A stretch of DNA of 64,000 nt from Saprospiraceae bacterium (GCA_020631235.1 JAHDHQ010000004.1:124001-188000); one strand, 5' to 3'. Positions 1-9,413 are shown, numbered from the stretch's first letter. Made by a program: numbers and translations. The notes: generated by a model from the letters alone, not told the origin.

Positions 1-500
1 ACAATTTCTAAACCTTGAGGCAATGTTGGAGCCAGCATCAAAAGTGCAGAAATAAATTGGCTGCTAACTGAGCCATCAATATGTATTTTCGAACGATAGG
101 TAGGCTTAGGACTAGCAAACGATATTGGCAAAAAACCTTCCTTCTCTAAGTATTTTACTGAAGCGCCCAATTCAATTAAAGCATCAATCAATCCCTTAAT
201 AGGCCGTTCTTTTAATCGATCAGATCCTGTTAAAATTTGGTTTCCTTCCTTAAACGCTAAGTATACTGCCAAGAATCTCGAAGTAGTACCTGCATGGTGC
301 GCATCGTAAAGTTCGTGATCTTTACTGAGTAAAGCGGCCAACAACTGTGTGTCGTCGCTATCCGGCAAATGGGCAATCCGAAAGTCTTCTTTAGCTAAGG
401 CCCGAATCAATAAATAACGATTAGCTATAGATTTGGAGCCTGGTAAATCAATGCTTCCTTTGAGTGGTCCTTGGGGAGCCTTTAAAATCAGTTGATTCAT
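1..500 (-). CDS. aroA: 3-phosphoshikimate 1-carboxyvinyltransferase (EPSP synthase), N-terminal part
   Basis: Transfers enolpyruvyl from PEP to shikimate 3-phosphate, the sixth step of the shikimate pathway, in the cytoplasm. Only about 166 N-terminal residues lie in the window; the rest runs past base 1. My translation shows the family's substrate loop LPGSKSIANR (residues 19-28, with K23, S24 and R28), an AGTTSR motif (70-75) matching the PEP-site GTxxR, then a GSDRLKERPI stretch and the SSQF motif. The ATG at 500 overlaps the osmC stop as ATGA, so the two are probably translationally coupled. It is the last visible gene of phoH-osmC-aroA. aroB and aroQ lie in other operons of this window. 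The AGTTSR motif has histidines in place of the usual GN before AGT. Confidence 0.93.
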   Translation of the reverse strand, partial: MNQLILKAPQGPLKGSIDLPGSKSIANRYLLIRALAKEDFRIAHLPDSDDTQLLAALLSKDHELYDAHHAGTTSRFLAVYLAFKEGNQILTGSDRLKERPIKGLIDALIELGASVKYLEKEGFLPISFASPKPTYRSKIHIDGSVSSQFISALLMLAPTLPQGLEI

Positions 501-901
501 GACCAATGAAAAACAACTTCTTGTATTAAATCTGGATGTAAGCTTTTGGCCACTGGACAGGCTAAAGCTACTTTTTCAATCATTTTTCTGGTATGATCAT
601 CGTAGTCTTTGTCTGGCATGTGAAGATTAATCTCAACTTTTTCGATGCGGCGAGGATTCGAGGCCATGTGCTTCTGGACCGAAACCGTGGTCCCATCTAT
701 ATTTACACCATTCTTGTCGGCGTAAATCCCCATAATAGTCAACATGCAACTGCCTAAAGCCGTAGCGACTAAATCTGTGGGAGAAAATGCTTTACCTTGA
801 CCATTATTGTCAGTGGGGGCATCCGTGACTATCTCTTGGGTTGATCCCAAATGCATCGCCTCTGTCCGAAGTCCTCCTTTATATTTTATACTAGATGTCA
901 T
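497..901 (-). CDS. OsmC/Ohr family peroxiredoxin-like protein
   Basis: OsmC/Ohr-family proteins are cytoplasmic thiol peroxidases that reduce organic hydroperoxides with a reactive cysteine pair. Both cysteines are visible, in LGSCML and in ACPVAKSL. The TDAPTDN and FSPTDLVATALGSC stretches are typical of the family. The open frame reaches 931, but I choose the ATG at 901 because family members usually begin just before this IKYKGGLRTE-like strand. The first ten extra residues would be a lysine-rich read-through of the phoH 3' end. From 901 the gene overlaps the phoH stop by 11 bases, and its own stop overlaps the aroA start (ATGA). The actual peroxide substrate is not readable from sequence. 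Confidence 0.88.
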   Translation of the reverse strand: MTSSIKYKGGLRTEAMHLGSTQEIVTDAPTDNNGQGKAFSPTDLVATALGSCMLTIMGIYADKNGVNIDGTTVSVQKHMASNPRRIEKVEINLHMPDKDYDDHTRKMIEKVALACPVAKSLHPDLIQEVVFHWS

Positions 902-1910
902 CCTTTTTCTTGTTATTTTTTTCTTTATCAAATGCCTTGGCTTCTTTGGCTATTCGTTGCATTTCTGCATATTCGTCATAACGTTTGATGATAGCTTTTA
1001 CCAGCTTATGTCTTACCACATCTTCAGCCGTTAATTTTACATGAGAAACTCCTTCGATACCACTTAAAATATCAAGGGCCAAATACAAGCCAGATTTTTG
1101 ATTTCTGGGTAAATCAATTTGTGATAAATCACCCGTGATTATGCATTTTGCTGTAGGTCCCAATCGGGTCAAAAACATCTTTAGTTGGGTACCAGTGGCA
1201 TTCTGTGCTTCGTCTAAAATGATGAACGCATTGTTTAAGGTACGACCACGCATAAAGGCTAATGGAGCAATCTCTATGGTTCGATTTCCCATAAAATGCT
1301 CAAGCTTATCGCCTGGAAGCATATCATCCAATGCATCGTACAGAGGTCTTAAATATGGGTCAATTTTGTCTTTTAGATCTCCTGGCAAAAAACCTAAGTT
1401 TTCGCCCGCTTCCACTGCAGGTCTCGTAAGGATTATTTTTTTAACCAGTCTGTTTTTTAAGGCTCTGACAGCTAAAGCAACCGCTGTGTATGTCTTACCT
1501 GTTCCTGCAGGACCGATTGCAAAAAGTATATCATTGGCTTCGCTCTGCTCCACCATTTTTTTCTGGTTGCGCGTCCGTGCCTTGATAGCTCTACCATTAC
1601 GACCATGAACAATGGCTTTCTCACTGACTCCATTGACTTCTTCTAAGTCTATAACATAGTTACCTTTTAAAATAGAACGCACCTTTTCGTTGCTTAAAAC
1701 TTTCTCATCTTTTAAGGTTTTAACCATTCTTTCAACAGATGTTTTAGCCTTTTGCGTAAATTTCTTTTCGCCCGTAATTTTTATGTTATTACCGCGAGAG
1801 GTAATGGTTATTTCTGGGTAAGCTTCTTTAAGTAGTTTAAGTTTAGAATCTTTCTCTCCGAGTAAATCCAATGGATCTACATCTTGAATCGTTAAAATAA
1901 TTTCGCTCAA
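891..1910 (-). CDS. phoH: PhoH-like ATPase (YbeZ type)
   Basis: A cytoplasmic P-loop NTPase of the PhoH/YbeZ family, linked in other bacteria to RNA metabolism and to the endoribonuclease YbeY. An N-terminal KH-like region (about 1-110) precedes the ATPase core. Walker A GPAGTGKT is at 133-140 and Walker B LDEAQ at 232-236; the TRPAVEAGE and RGRTLNNAF motifs are characteristic. Length (339 aa) fits the family. The tail is very lysine- and aspartate-rich. It is the first gene of a three-gene minus-strand run with osmC and aroA. ybeY is not visible in the window. The 189 bases upstream show no clear TAnnTTTG promoter box. Confidence 0.94.
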   Translation of the reverse strand: MSEIILTIQDVDPLDLLGEKDSKLKLLKEAYPEITITSRGNNIKITGEKKFTQKAKTSVERMVKTLKDEKVLSNEKVRSILKGNYVIDLEEVNGVSEKAIVHGRNGRAIKARTRNQKKMVEQSEANDILFAIGPAGTGKTYTAVALAVRALKNRLVKKIILTRPAVEAGENLGFLPGDLKDKIDPYLRPLYDALDDMLPGDKLEHFMGNRTIEIAPLAFMRGRTLNNAFIILDEAQNATGTQLKMFLTRLGPTAKCIITGDLSQIDLPRNQKSGLYLALDILSGIEGVSHVKLTAEDVVRHKLVKAIIKRYDEYAEMQRIAKEAKAFDKEKNNKKKDDI

Positions 1911-2099
1911 TAGATATGTTAGGTTGATTAAAAAAGAATGTTTGTTGTTCTAAATAACGAAAATAAGGAATGAAAAGGTGCCACAACGGATTTAATATGA
2001 AATTATTAACAAGTATATATTAACTTTTTTTCAACTATGAACTACTTTAGTGCTTTGAAAGAATGGAGCGCTGACTCCAAAGTGTTGAAAATCTGATGC

Positions 2100-2873
2100 A
2101 TGCAAAACATTAGTCTTACTACTGACTTAGGCTTAAAAGATAACTACTCTGCTATCTTAAAAGCCAAAATAATATCTAAATCGTCTGATGTGCGATTAAT
2201 TGATATTTCGAATGAGGTAAACCCATTTGATATTTTGTCCGCAGCAAATCTGGTAAAGAATAGTTATCAGCACTTTCCGAAAGGAACTATCCACGTAATT
2301 CTTGTACATAACTATTATGATTTTAAGGCGGAGTTATTGTTGTTTACATTCGATGAGCACTATTTTGTTTGCCCAGATAACGGTTTGCCAGGACTTATGT
2401 TTGAAGGCATTAAGGCAAACCATTGCCAGGTGATCCAGCTAGACAAAGATCGATCCACCATGCTTATTTTTGACAAAGTGGCTCATGCCATTGCATGTGT
2501 AGTCAATCAACTAAGCGAAGAAATAGGCCCTAAAGCCTTACATATACAAGAAAAAATGTGGGTGCAACCCGTCGTTACTAAGAATGAAATAAGAGCCACC
2601 ATCATCGAAATAGATCGCTTTGAAAATGTGATCACTAATGTAGACAAAGCTACTTTTGATCGCATCGGTCAAGGCAGGACTTTTGAACTTTTCTATAAAC
2701 ATGATGACCCACTCGATCGAATATCTAAGAACTATTCGGATGTCCAAATAGGCGATCCTGTGTGCCTATTTAATGAAGCAGGCTTGTTAGAAATTTCCAT
2801 TAACATGGGCAAAGCAGCTTCTTTATTTGGTCTTCGAAAAAACGAAACCATCCAAATACACTTTTCAGAATAA
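2100..2873 (+). CDS. SAM hydroxide adenosyltransferase family protein (DUF62)
   Basis: DUF62 proteins, relatives of the SAM-dependent fluorinase and chlorinase, hydrolyse S-adenosylmethionine to adenosine and methionine. The N-terminus carries the family signature TTDLGLKDNY at about residues 6-15 (family form TDFGxxDxY). It is followed by the ISNEVNPFDI stretch and the PDNGLPG motif, and a C-terminal barrel-like domain containing IDRFENVITN. The 257 aa length is normal. Start is the ATG at 2100. The next gene begins 12 bases after the stop, so this probably opens a plus-strand operon reaching the glycosyltransferase at 5891. A hydrolase role is the default for this family; halogenase activity would need specific residues I cannot assign here. 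Confidence 0.87.
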   Translation: MQNISLTTDLGLKDNYSAILKAKIISKSSDVRLIDISNEVNPFDILSAANLVKNSYQHFPKGTIHVILVHNYYDFKAELLLFTFDEHYFVCPDNGLPGLMFEGIKANHCQVIQLDKDRSTMLIFDKVAHAIACVVNQLSEEIGPKALHIQEKMWVQPVVTKNEIRATIIEIDRFENVITNVDKATFDRIGQGRTFELFYKHDDPLDRISKNYSDVQIGDPVCLFNEAGLLEISINMGKAASLFGLRKNETIQIHFSE

Positions 2874-2885
2874 ACATAGTTGGCC

Positions 2886-3176
2886 ATGATACATCGTATA
2901 GTCCGCATGCAATTCCATAAGCAACACATAGATGATTTTAAAGGATTGTTTGACCAACGTAAAACAAAAATCAAAGCATCTGCTGGCTGCCACGGCGTTA
3001 AACTGTTACAAGACAAAAACGACCCATGTATTTTCTTTACCTTCAGCTTATGGGAAAGCGAACAAGATTTAAACAATTACCGAAATTCTTCTTTTTTTGC
3101 TGACACTTGGAAGCTGACTAAATCAATGATGGAAAGCAAAGCGAAAGCCTGGTCTACTTCCTTAATCAACGAATAA
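2886..3176 (+). CDS. Antibiotic biosynthesis monooxygenase (ABM)-domain protein
   Basis: A 96-aa single-domain protein with the dimeric ferredoxin-like pattern of ABM-domain proteins: a beta strand with IHRIVRMQF, a helix with HIDDFKGLF, a strand with CHGVKLLQD, then FFTFSLWES and a C-terminal helix. The family includes quinol monooxygenases and heme-degrading enzymes, but many members are uncharacterised, so no substrate is proposed. A TTG at 2880 is in frame; I prefer the ATG at 2886, which removes only two residues. It sits 12 bases after the DUF62 gene and 35 bases before aroB, in the same direction. Confidence 0.75.
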   Translation: MIHRIVRMQFHKQHIDDFKGLFDQRKTKIKASAGCHGVKLLQDKNDPCIFFTFSLWESEQDLNNYRNSSFFADTWKLTKSMMESKAKAWSTSLINE

Positions 3177-3197
3177 CTAGCAAAACCGAATAAGGTT

Positions 3198-3205
3198 TAC
3201 TTTTG
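3198..3205 (+). promoter_or_regulatory. Possible -7 promoter box before aroB
   Basis: TACTTTTG matches the Bacteroidota -7 consensus TAnnTTTG and ends six bases before the aroB ATG. No convincing TTTG -33 element lies at the usual distance. If real, the transcript would be leaderless or nearly so. Confidence 0.35.
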
Positions 3206-3211
3206 TATTGT

Positions 3212-4276
3212 ATGAATACCCAATACCCTATATCCATAAACAAAGGATGGAGTGTCCTGATCGAACACATTACTTCATTACATGCAAGCAAGGTTTTTGT
3301 TTTAGTGGATGAAAACACAAAAGAGAGTTGCCTCCCTATTTTAGAAACAAACTTATCCCTCGATTTAATCCTTATAGAGATTACATCTGGAGAAGTCCAC
3401 AAAACCATCCTGACGTGCCAGCATATATGGGATCAGTTGAGAATACATAACGCAGACCGAAAATCAGTGTTGCTCAATCTAGGCGGCGGTGTCATTGGAG
3501 ATATGGGTGGTTTTTGTGCAGCCAGCTATAAAAGAGGCATTCCGTTTATCCAAATACCCACCAGTTTACTAGCCATGGTAGACGCTTCTGTGGGCGGCAA
3601 ACTGGGCATTGATATGTTCGGTCTAAAAAACATGGTTGGTTTATTTAAAAATCCATCAGCCGTGTTTATCCACACCGCTTTTTTAAAAACCTTAGATCCT
3701 CAAGAACTCCGAAGTGGATTTGCAGAAATAATTAAACATGGTTTGATCGCTGATAGCACTTATTGGGAAATCATAAAGCGTATACGGACACTAGAAAACC
3801 CCATCGAATGGGCAAGCCTTATTTCTCGAAGCATCCAAATAAAATCTAGCATCGTAGAAAAAGACCCAAACGAACAAGGGCTAAGGAAAATTCTCAACTT
3901 TGGTCACACTTTAGGACATGCTATAGAAAGTCATTTCTTAGGTTCGGACCAGCATTTATTGCACGGTGAAGCCATTGCGGTGGGCATGCTGCTTGAAGCC
4001 AGATTAGCCTACCAAAAAGGTTTAATATCCATGCTTAGCTTTGACGAAATATATGAGTATATCTGCACGTTATATACAGATACAATCATAGAACTTCCAT
4101 CGTTGGATCGACTGGTCGAGGCTTTAAATAATGATAAGAAAAACGAACAAAACCAACTAGCATTTTCTCTCTTGGAAGATATAGGAAGTTGTGCTTATAA
4201 TGTTTTTGTCAGTCTCGATGAGTTAGCTCTGCTCATGGAATGGTACAAAGGCCATCAATCTAATCTTAATCAATAA
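3212..4276 (+). CDS. aroB: 3-dehydroquinate synthase
   Basis: Second enzyme of the shikimate pathway: it converts DAHP to 3-dehydroquinate using NAD+ and a divalent metal, in the cytoplasm. The NAD loop GGGVIGDMGGF spans residues 91-101, followed by the PTSLLAMVDASVGGK substrate-binding stretch (116-130). Metal ligands by family alignment are E172 (in GFAEIIKHG), H232 (NFGHTLGHA) and H251 (LLHGEA). Length from ATG 3212 is 354 aa, normal for AroB. A TTG at 3203 is in frame but overlaps a TAnnTTTG box, so the ATG is preferred. The next gene starts 25 bases downstream. Confidence 0.95.
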   Translation: MNTQYPISINKGWSVLIEHITSLHASKVFVLVDENTKESCLPILETNLSLDLILIEITSGEVHKTILTCQHIWDQLRIHNADRKSVLLNLGGGVIGDMGGFCAASYKRGIPFIQIPTSLLAMVDASVGGKLGIDMFGLKNMVGLFKNPSAVFIHTAFLKTLDPQELRSGFAEIIKHGLIADSTYWEIIKRIRTLENPIEWASLISRSIQIKSSIVEKDPNEQGLRKILNFGHTLGHAIESHFLGSDQHLLHGEAIAVGMLLEARLAYQKGLISMLSFDEIYEYICTLYTDTIIELPSLDRLVEALNNDKKNEQNQLAFSLLEDIGSCAYNVFVSLDELALLMEWYKGHQSNLNQ

Positions 4277-4301
4277 AAAACATACCACTAGTTATTTTAT
4301 A

Positions 4302-5891
4302 ATGGTTTGGCTGCTTGTGGCTACAATTCAAGCACTTTATTTTCCACTGTTAGCCGATGAGGCTTACTATTGGGAGTATTCCAGACAGCTCGCCTTTGGT
4401 TACTTTGATCATCCACCCATGATTGCATGGCTGATAGCTCTTGGATCTAGTATCTATAAAAGTGCATTGACCATTCGTATATTGCCGATGGTGTGCGTCG
4501 CAATGAGTATTCTATTACTCAGGACTATGGTGCGTATTTCAGAAACCAGTTTTTGGATACTTATAGCGAGTATTCCACTACTGCAAATAATGAGTTGCCT
4601 TGCCTTACCAGATGCGCCACTTCTCTTAACGACTGTGCTTTATTTTTTAGGTTTAAGACTATTTATTCGCACTAAGAATCTCAAAAACAGTCTTATACTT
4701 TCTTTATGCATTGCTTGTATGATGTACAGCAAATATCACGGCATTTTATTAATAGCTTGTACTATTTTAGCCCATCCTTCCCTTTTAAAATCCAAGTATT
4801 TTTATGCTTCTTTTGCAGGAAGCATTTTGTTAATGAGTCCTCATATCTATTGGCAATTTGTTCAAGATTTTCCTTCGTTTAAATACCATTTATTTGAGCG
4901 CCATGAAGTTTCATCCAAGTCTAATTTTTTAGCTTTTTTAGCTAGTCAACTATTGGTGCTAGGTCCGCTTATTTTGATCTATTTTATGGGTTTTAAACAC
5001 ATTAATTGGACAGATATTTGGGAGCGAATTTTACACTTTTGCACCTTGGGAGTTTTACTTGTATTTAGTATTAATGCTTTGACTTCTTGGTCTGAGTCAC
5101 ACTGGACGCTAATTATATATATACCTATCTTGCTGGCTCTCCCAGAACGGTATACACTTCCTTTATGGTTAAAATACGGCCTGGTTTCTTGGTCCATTTG
5201 TATAGTAATCTTGCGTATGGTCATCAGTTTATCCTTATTGCCATTGGATGGGTTACCCTCAAAATTAAAAGCGCATTATCAAAAAAACCAACATTGGGCA
5301 AACACCATACAAAGGGAAGCCTCAGGACGTAGACCAGTTTTTATGAATAGCTATCCCGACGCAGCCTTGTTTAATTATTATACGGATAAGCAAGCTTATG
5401 CGTGGAATGATTTTTATGGCCGAAATAATCTATATAACATCTGGTTATCAAATCAAAATCTACAAGCAGAAAATGTATTCCTAATTCCTTATCAAGGCTT
5501 TATTTCTAAGGAGCAATACTATTATAATGGCAAAGCCTATCCTTGCATCAGGTATGATGAATTTAAACTATTTCCTTCTGTTCAATGTGAAATTATCCGA
5601 GGTAAAGTAGATAAACTAAATTTAGACGCTACTATTGAAGTATCAGGATTAACAGAGCTAGCTTTAAGTACAAATCAGCACAGCATTGTACTCATAAGTT
5701 ATGACAATGAGGCTAACATCTTACAGTCACAAGAAATACAGCGTCTGCAAGATTTACATATAAATAAACCTTTAGATTGCAGCTTAGTTTTACCTGAAAA
5801 GACGACGAAAATATCTCTCGGCATCAAACAAAAAAGTCTACCTCCATCTAAAAGAGGCAGGCTTTATAAGCTTGCTGATTTTAGTCGATGA
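4302..5891 (+). CDS. ArnT/PMT-type membrane glycosyltransferase (GT83/GT39-like)
   Basis: An integral membrane GT-C glycosyltransferase that probably moves a sugar from a polyprenyl-phosphate carrier to an envelope acceptor on the periplasmic side. The first loop has the family signature: LADEAYYWEYSR, with the acidic pair after helix 1, followed by FGYFDHPPM. About ten hydrophobic segments fill residues 1-330, then a soluble C-terminal domain of about 200 residues contains ADKQ/WNDFYGRNN- and YYYNGKAYPCIRY-like stretches. Start ATG 4302 leaves a very short first helix. The frame is open upstream to inside aroB without another ATG, so the true start may be earlier and non-ATG. Donor and acceptor are unknown. 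Confidence 0.82.
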   Translation: MVWLLVATIQALYFPLLADEAYYWEYSRQLAFGYFDHPPMIAWLIALGSSIYKSALTIRILPMVCVAMSILLLRTMVRISETSFWILIASIPLLQIMSCLALPDAPLLLTTVLYFLGLRLFIRTKNLKNSLILSLCIACMMYSKYHGILLIACTILAHPSLLKSKYFYASFAGSILLMSPHIYWQFVQDFPSFKYHLFERHEVSSKSNFLAFLASQLLVLGPLILIYFMGFKHINWTDIWERILHFCTLGVLLVFSINALTSWSESHWTLIIYIPILLALPERYTLPLWLKYGLVSWSICIVILRMVISLSLLPLDGLPSKLKAHYQKNQHWANTIQREASGRRPVFMNSYPDAALFNYYTDKQAYAWNDFYGRNNLYNIWLSNQNLQAENVFLIPYQGFISKEQYYYNGKAYPCIRYDEFKLFPSVQCEIIRGKVDKLNLDATIEVSGLTELALSTNQHSIVLISYDNEANILQSQEIQRLQDLHINKPLDCSLVLPEKTTKISLGIKQKSLPPSKRGRLYKLADFSR

Positions 5892-5906
5892 TATGGAATC
5901 ATCGAC
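5884..5906. terminator. Hairpin between convergent genes, probable bidirectional terminator
   Basis: A perfect 9-bp inverted repeat, GTCGATGAT / ATCATCGAC, with a 5-base loop spans the stop codon of the glycosyltransferase gene. It lies between two convergent genes. On the plus strand it is followed by CAAAAAATTT rather than a clean T run, so termination may be weak or Rho-assisted. Confidence 0.45.
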
Positions 5907-5914
5907 CAAAAAAT

Positions 5915-8350
5915 TTATTTTGATTCGATCACATCGGCTTCGAAAAATATTTCTACAACTATAGGGTCAGTATTGGCAATGATATCTACTGTCTTTTCTA
6001 CAGTTCCCAAATAATCTGTACTATCGAAGGCTACGATAATTTCACCAGTTTCCCCTGGTTTTATAACACCTCTTGTCCATTCTAATTCTGTGCATTTACA
6101 AGCCGTTACTAACTCAATTTCTAGGTCGGCCTCGCCTACATTTTCGAATTCGTATAACATCCGAGTGACTTTACCCTTTTCGACAGAACCTAAATTTAGT
6201 CTGTCATCCTTAAATTTCATTATAGGGTTTCCTTGATTTAAATCTTGAAACAACCAGTTTGGAAATACTTTGTAAGACTGCCTTCCACTACCAGCATTAC
6301 TATTAACAGGTCTAGTAATCTCGATGGTAGTTGGCCCTTCTATTATTTTAAATTCTGTACGTCTATTTACACGGTGTTGTTCATCCGAACACAATTCTCC
6401 GTTGACACAATGATTAATGATGCTCTTTTCTCCATACCCTTTAGCTACAATTCTGTTTGGATCTAAGCCACGAGCAACTAACCAATCTTTCGCTGAGTCT
6501 GCTCTTCTTTGTGATAGTTTTTCATTGTAGCGGTCTTTACCTCTAGAATCAGTATGTGAAGAAAGTTCGATTTTCATGGTCGGATACTTATCCATTAAAC
6601 CTTCGATAAGTATTAAATCTTTTTCTGCATCTAATAATATCTTATCGTCATCATAATCATAGTAGATATTGTTCATCCGTATAGGCTGATTGATGGTCAC
6701 AACCTCGACTACTTCTTTCGGCTTCTCTGGCTCCTTAGGTACCGGTTTAGCTTCTAAGGTAACCGAACGATCCACAGTGAAATCATCGATAATTCCGAAG
6801 GTGTTAAACTCTAGAGAATCTGGAAAATATCCATCTCTTGTAAATACAACCTTGTACTTATGATCTTGATCCAGTAAAAAGTTAAATGAGTTTGTCGTCG
6901 TTTCTGTTTTTTTATCAATGTTGTTTTCTACAGCTGATAAGTCTGTTAATGTAACGGTTGCTCCGTTTAAAGGTCCATTTTCATCATTGACCAATGCTTG
7001 TAAATCAATAACTAAATCTCTCACATTGATGAAGAACACATCATCGCAACATGTTTCACTCTCAATTTTACGTTTGCTATCATATGCTCTATTAGAGACA
7101 AGATATCCTCTATTGCCTCCTTTTGAGAAAGACAAGTACATGTCATCTACAGCCGAATTAAAATTCTTTCCCATATTCATAGCTTCACTCCATGATACAC
7201 CATCCCAAGTAGATTTAAATATATCATATCCGCCTATCGTCGGTCTACCATCGGTACTATAATATAAAGTTCCATCTTGATAAAAAGGAGTAATCTCGTC
7301 TCCAGCAGTATTTATAGCTTCGCCCATATTTGTCGGTGTACTAAAATTACCATCACCTTTTATGTTAGAATAGTATAGGTCAAATCCTCCGTAGCCACCT
7401 TCCATATCAGAAGAGAAAATGAGAACTTTATTTCCATACAACTCGCCTACACAAGGGTTTTTAGCTATCCAATCGCCATTAACAGTCTCTAATTCTAAAG
7501 CTGGCTTCCAGCCATCATCTTTAGCATAACTGACGTATAATTTTGACGAAGTTAGATCAACTCCTTCGATCAAAGATCGGGTAAAATACATTTCTTGGCC
7601 GTCGGGAGAAAAAGCAGGGTTAGAAGTATGATAATCTTCACGGTTTATAGACTTGTTTAGTGCTTTGGGTTTAGAAAATTTACCATCCGTTTGTGTAGAA
7701 GTATAAATCTTCATTTGATAATCACTTTCTATCTCACTAAAATCTAACTTTTTATTAGTTTTAAAGGTAGAATAGTAAACCGTACCATCTGTGTATTCTA
7801 TGGGTCTAGACTCTGCTCCAGCATAATTAAGATTCCCACCAGCCGGCTTGATTTCGACCTCCACATTTTCTGCAAGGTTGTTATAACTATTTATTCCTTC
7901 CACCTCATTTACGGCAATCATTTTTGCTTCTTCATCTTCTGTAAAGGACAGAAATAAGGCAAATTGCTCCAATGCTGCCGCATAGTTTCCTGTTCTTTTC
8001 AGATTCATTGCGTAAGGCAATCGCAAATCCATATACTCATTATCCTTTTCCCTTTTAAATAGGCGCTCATACCATTTAATAGCTTTATCATAGTTTCTAA
8101 GCTTGTACTGCAAATCACAAACGACGGGCACTAAGTCATAATTCCTTTCTTCTTTGTATGCTTTTTCATACCATTCAGAAGCATTGTAATAGTCACCTTT
8201 ATCATAACACTCGGCTGCAGTTTCGAGCATTTGGGCCAGGGTGTTTGTTTTTACTGGCTGAGCCTGTAAAGCCACGGATGCCAAGCAAACAAAGAAAAAT
8301 ATATTAATGGATGCGTTTTTTATCATTATCATTCGTTTAGAATAATTCAT
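5915..8350 (-). CDS. PorE-like TPR / PD40 / OmpA-domain envelope protein with C-terminal DUF1573
   Basis: An 811-aa secreted envelope protein. Order of parts: signal peptide ending near ALQAQ; TPR-like helices (about 35-150); a PD40 beta-propeller (about 185-430) with blades such as NPAFSPDGQEMYF and VLIFSSDMEGGYGGFDLY; a carboxypeptidase-regulatory-like domain (about 445-540); an OmpA peptidoglycan-binding domain (about 560-670) with SSHTDSRG and NEKLSQRRADSAKDWL; and a DUF1573 Ig-like domain (about 715-808). The first four parts match PorE of the T9SS. DUF1573 at the end is an addition to that plan. It follows porP/sprF by 7 bases, the common Bacteroidota pairing, so it probably anchors that partner to peptidoglycan. 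Start is ATG 8350; ATG 8332 is an alternative. Confidence 0.88.
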   Translation of the reverse strand: MNYSKRMIMIKNASINIFFFVCLASVALQAQPVKTNTLAQMLETAAECYDKGDYYNASEWYEKAYKEERNYDLVPVVCDLQYKLRNYDKAIKWYERLFKREKDNEYMDLRLPYAMNLKRTGNYAAALEQFALFLSFTEDEEAKMIAVNEVEGINSYNNLAENVEVEIKPAGGNLNYAGAESRPIEYTDGTVYYSTFKTNKKLDFSEIESDYQMKIYTSTQTDGKFSKPKALNKSINREDYHTSNPAFSPDGQEMYFTRSLIEGVDLTSSKLYVSYAKDDGWKPALELETVNGDWIAKNPCVGELYGNKVLIFSSDMEGGYGGFDLYYSNIKGDGNFSTPTNMGEAINTAGDEITPFYQDGTLYYSTDGRPTIGGYDIFKSTWDGVSWSEAMNMGKNFNSAVDDMYLSFSKGGNRGYLVSNRAYDSKRKIESETCCDDVFFINVRDLVIDLQALVNDENGPLNGATVTLTDLSAVENNIDKKTETTTNSFNFLLDQDHKYKVVFTRDGYFPDSLEFNTFGIIDDFTVDRSVTLEAKPVPKEPEKPKEVVEVVTINQPIRMNNIYYDYDDDKILLDAEKDLILIEGLMDKYPTMKIELSSHTDSRGKDRYNEKLSQRRADSAKDWLVARGLDPNRIVAKGYGEKSIINHCVNGELCSDEQHRVNRRTEFKIIEGPTTIEITRPVNSNAGSGRQSYKVFPNWLFQDLNQGNPIMKFKDDRLNLGSVEKGKVTRMLYEFENVGEADLEIELVTACKCTELEWTRGVIKPGETGEIIVAFDSTDYLGTVEKTVDIIANTDPIVVEIFFEADVIESK

Positions 8351-8357
8351 TTAAATA

Positions 8358-9413
8358 TTACAATCTAGGACATAACATCACTGGAGAAACTTTTGGTTTC
8401 TTGTGAATAAAAATAATTTTCGAAACGCCTAATTCTATCGCCCCAAAACCATTAGCCGTACTCGCCACTCTCGCCATATTAAAGTCAGCTGCTAAACCAA
8501 ATCTCCAAAGATTCCAATCAATACCAGTCAAAATCATCAAATCCTGAGAGTTATTAGCCGTTCTCAATCCGAGACCACTATTTAAATAGATATCTTTTCC
8601 TTTTTGTAATTGGTATGAAATCATTCCACTCAGTGCTAGGTATCGACTCGCTGCTCCTTCTCTACTAAATAAGATTCCAGGGATAAGAGTGGTACGTTTA
8701 TTAATGTCAGAATAAAACTTGATAAACGCGGTAAATTCTGGGTCTAATCTTTCTAGGTTTTGATTTTCAATACCAATTCTAGGTCTGATGACTTGCTTCA
8801 TAGACAAACCCATACGCACATCTGCATTTCTTCCAGCTGGAGCGGTATACACCACACCTAAACCATAATCACTGACATTATTAGATACTCTTCCTGTAGT
8901 TGGGTCTGCATTATCAAAAAAGTTATTAATAATTCCATTACCTCCACCCAATAAAAGGTTTTCGTCTACAAAATCATTTCGATTTCTATTGCTAAAACTA
9001 TTGCCGATATTTCCAAAAGCAAGACCTATAGACAACACCTGATGTTTTTTCTTATGCAAAGAAATGTGGTAGGCCGCACTCGCCGTATATTCAGACCGCA
9101 CAAAACCAGTAATACCTGCCCCTAATCGAGCTATATTTATTCCTACAGAAGTCCAATCTTGCTCTCTAAATGCAATATCAATGTTGTAATCTACGGATGC
9201 ATTAAGCGATCTGTATTCATCTCCATTAGAAGTCACTCGGTTATCTTGATCTCGTAGGACAGCGCTTCCTCGCAGTGTTCCATAAAAAGATCCCGTAAGT
9301 GCTGGGTTAATTCCCATGGGAGTTAAGTAATCTTGTGTAAAATGGACTAGTTGTGCCTCTGAAGCAAAAAAAGATAACATTAAACCGACTACGAATAAGT
9401 AACGTTTTATCAT
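8358..9413 (-). CDS. PorP/SprF family type IX secretion outer-membrane protein
   Basis: A PorP/SprF-family outer-membrane beta barrel, needed in Bacteroidota for T9SS function or for surface display of gliding-type cargo with type-B C-terminal domains. It has a signal peptide (LSFFASEAQ) and then the hallmark region with FTQDYLTPMGINPALTGSFYG. Amphipathic strands continue to the C-terminus. Its 351 aa are typical. It precedes the PorE-like gene by 7 bases. A type-B cargo protein is encoded at 54855-59009; whether this is its dedicated partner cannot be told. Several PorP paralogues usually exist per genome, so SprF versus PorP is left open. Confidence 0.9.
   Translation of the reverse strand: MIKRYLFVVGLMLSFFASEAQLVHFTQDYLTPMGINPALTGSFYGTLRGSAVLRDQDNRVTSNGDEYRSLNASVDYNIDIAFREQDWTSVGINIARLGAGITGFVRSEYTASAAYHISLHKKKHQVLSIGLAFGNIGNSFSNRNRNDFVDENLLLGGGNGIINNFFDNADPTTGRVSNNVSDYGLGVVYTAPAGRNADVRMGLSMKQVIRPRIGIENQNLERLDPEFTAFIKFYSDINKRTTLIPGILFSREGAASRYLALSGMISYQLQKGKDIYLNSGLGLRTANNSQDLMILTGIDWNLWRFGLAADFNMARVASTANGFGAIELGVSKIIFIHKKPKVSPVMLCPRL

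Noticed and set aside
1135-1608. 157-codon plus-strand frame
   Set aside because: Lies wholly inside phoH on the other strand, without any family motif.
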